Source: Leisingera sp. ANG1 (GTDB taxonomy: Bacteria; Pseudomonadota; Alphaproteobacteria; Rhodobacterales; Rhodobacteraceae). Taken from it: a stretch of DNA of 64,000 nt. A program made the position numbers and the translations under genes. Positions 63,425 to 64,000 of the stretch are shown here, in pieces. Position 1 is the first letter of the stretch; each line of letters begins with the position of its first letter. The DNA is taken from positions 937,783 to 1,001,782 of the forward strand of contig NZ_AFCF02000001.1 of NCBI RefSeq assembly GCF_000203975.2. Reading direction: 5' to 3'. The notes beneath the pieces were generated by a model that saw only the letters and a list, made by a program, of their open reading frames with translations, was not told the DNA's origin and made no database searches.

Positions 63425-64000
63425 TCAGAGCTGCGCCATGACCTCGTCGGTGGCCTCAAAATTGGTGGTGACGCGCTGAACGTCGTCGTCGTCTTCCAGC
63501 GCATCGACCAGCTTCATCAGCTTTTGCATGCCTTCCAGGTCCAGCTCGGTGGTGGTGGTCGGCTTCCAGACCAGCTTGGTCGATTCGGATTCGCCCAGCT
63601 CGGTCTCAAGCGCATTGGAGACGTCGTTGAGGTCGCTGTCGGCGCAATAGATGATGTGGCCGTCCTCGGCGCTTTCGACGTCTTCTGCACCGGCTTCGAT
63701 CGCGGCCATCATCACGGTGTCGGCGTCGCCAACGGAGGCCGGGTACGTGACTTCACCCTTGCGTTCGAACATGAAGCCGACAGAGCCGGTTTCGCCCAGG
63801 TTGCCGCCGTTCTTGGAGAAGGTGGAGCGCACGTTGGAGGCAGTGCGGTTTTTGTTGTCGGTCATCGCCTCGACGATCACCGCAACACCATTGGGGCCGT
63901 AGCCCTCATAGCGGATTTCGTCATAGTTCTCGGCGTCGCCGCCGATGGCCTTCTTGATCGCGCGTTCGATCACGTCCTTGGGGACGGATTGGCTCTTGGC
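63425..64000 (-). CDS. yebC: YebC/PmpR family protein, 5' end beyond the window
   Basis: The minus-strand frame is open to base 64000, so the N-terminal part is missing and about 191 residues are seen. Visible blocks are [79 protein letters not shown] and the C-terminal acidic segment, all diagnostic of YebC. Family members act as transcription regulators and, in recent work, in relieving ribosome stalling at proline stretches. The gene ends with a clear terminator. Confidence 0.95.
   Translation of the reverse strand, partial: AKSQSVPKDVIERAIKKAIGGDAENYDEIRYEGYGPNGVAVIVEAMTDNKNRTASNVRSTFSKNGGNLGETGSVGFMFERKGEVTYPASVGDADTVMMAAIEAGAEDVESAEDGHIIYCADSDLNDVSNALETELGESESTKLVWKPTTTTELDLEGMQKLMKLVDALEDDDDVQRVTTNFEATDEVMAQL

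Overview
The window looks like an ordinary chromosomal segment of a marine alphaproteobacterium of the Roseobacter group (Rhodobacterales; Leisingera, Phaeobacter or Ruegeria-like). This is inferred from the G+C-rich codon use, the proS-lolCD arrangement, a pccB...pccA...methylmalonyl-CoA mutase locus with a PccR-type regulator, a complete choline-O-sulfate/choline to glycine betaine locus, and several small roseobacter-type lipoproteins. I saw no rRNA, tRNA, transposase, phage gene or CRISPR array.

Layout. 1-4.5 kb: an AhpD-like protein cut by the left edge, a PLP decarboxylase, and parE (topoisomerase IV) followed by a small membrane protein. 4.5-5.75 kb: a visibly A+T-rich insert carrying a RelA/SpoT-type nucleotide synthetase split into two frames at an A-AAA-AAT heptamer, ending at a perfect 21-bp inverted repeat. 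5.75-17.2 kb: housekeeping and small genes (Tag-like glycosylase, YjdM, a methyltransferase, a bactofilin, lolCD, a tautomerase, HPP, a GDSL esterase, proS). 17.3-22.1 kb: an orphan EF-Tu-domain-III-like protein, then a BCCT transporter divergent from a FAD oxidoreductase/2OG-Fe(II) oxygenase pair. 22.3-25.8 kb: an AI-2E permease, the DnaA regulator hdaA and a Ppx/GppA phosphatase. 26-33.6 kb: accessory genes, including a lysine-rich duplicated-arm protein, a YjhX (TopAI)-acetyltransferase-acetyltransferase cluster, a DjiA-like protein, and an ArsR regulator divergent from an Asp-nucleophile hydrolase.

33.9-47.7 kb is the propionyl-CoA/methylmalonyl-CoA locus: scpA (mutase), a sulfotransferase-like gene, small secreted proteins and lipoproteins, pccA and pccB. 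The ScfR/PccR regulator gene lies nearby, and TTTGCAAA-like sites sit in front of both pccB and pccR. Together these convert propionyl-CoA to methylmalonyl-CoA and succinyl-CoA under acyl-CoA-responsive control. 50.1-57.0 kb is the bet locus: betI on the plus strand, facing a short BCCT-like transporter, betC, betB and betA on the minus strand. It covers choline sulfate uptake and hydrolysis, then two oxidations to glycine betaine. The last part holds a DMT exporter, a pirin, a LysE/ArgO exporter divergent from ArgP, a nitroreductase, a membrane-anchored ClpP/crotonase-fold protein, and yebC cut by the right edge.

Most of the window is conventional. The places worth a second look are the split RelA/SpoT gene with its inverted repeat, the FAD/2OG-oxygenase/BCCT module, the YjhX-GNAT-GNAT cluster with a 13-bp inverted repeat upstream, the lysine-rich protein, and the EF-Tu-domain-III orphan. 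All assignments come from reading translated sequence and remembered family motifs; no database search was run.
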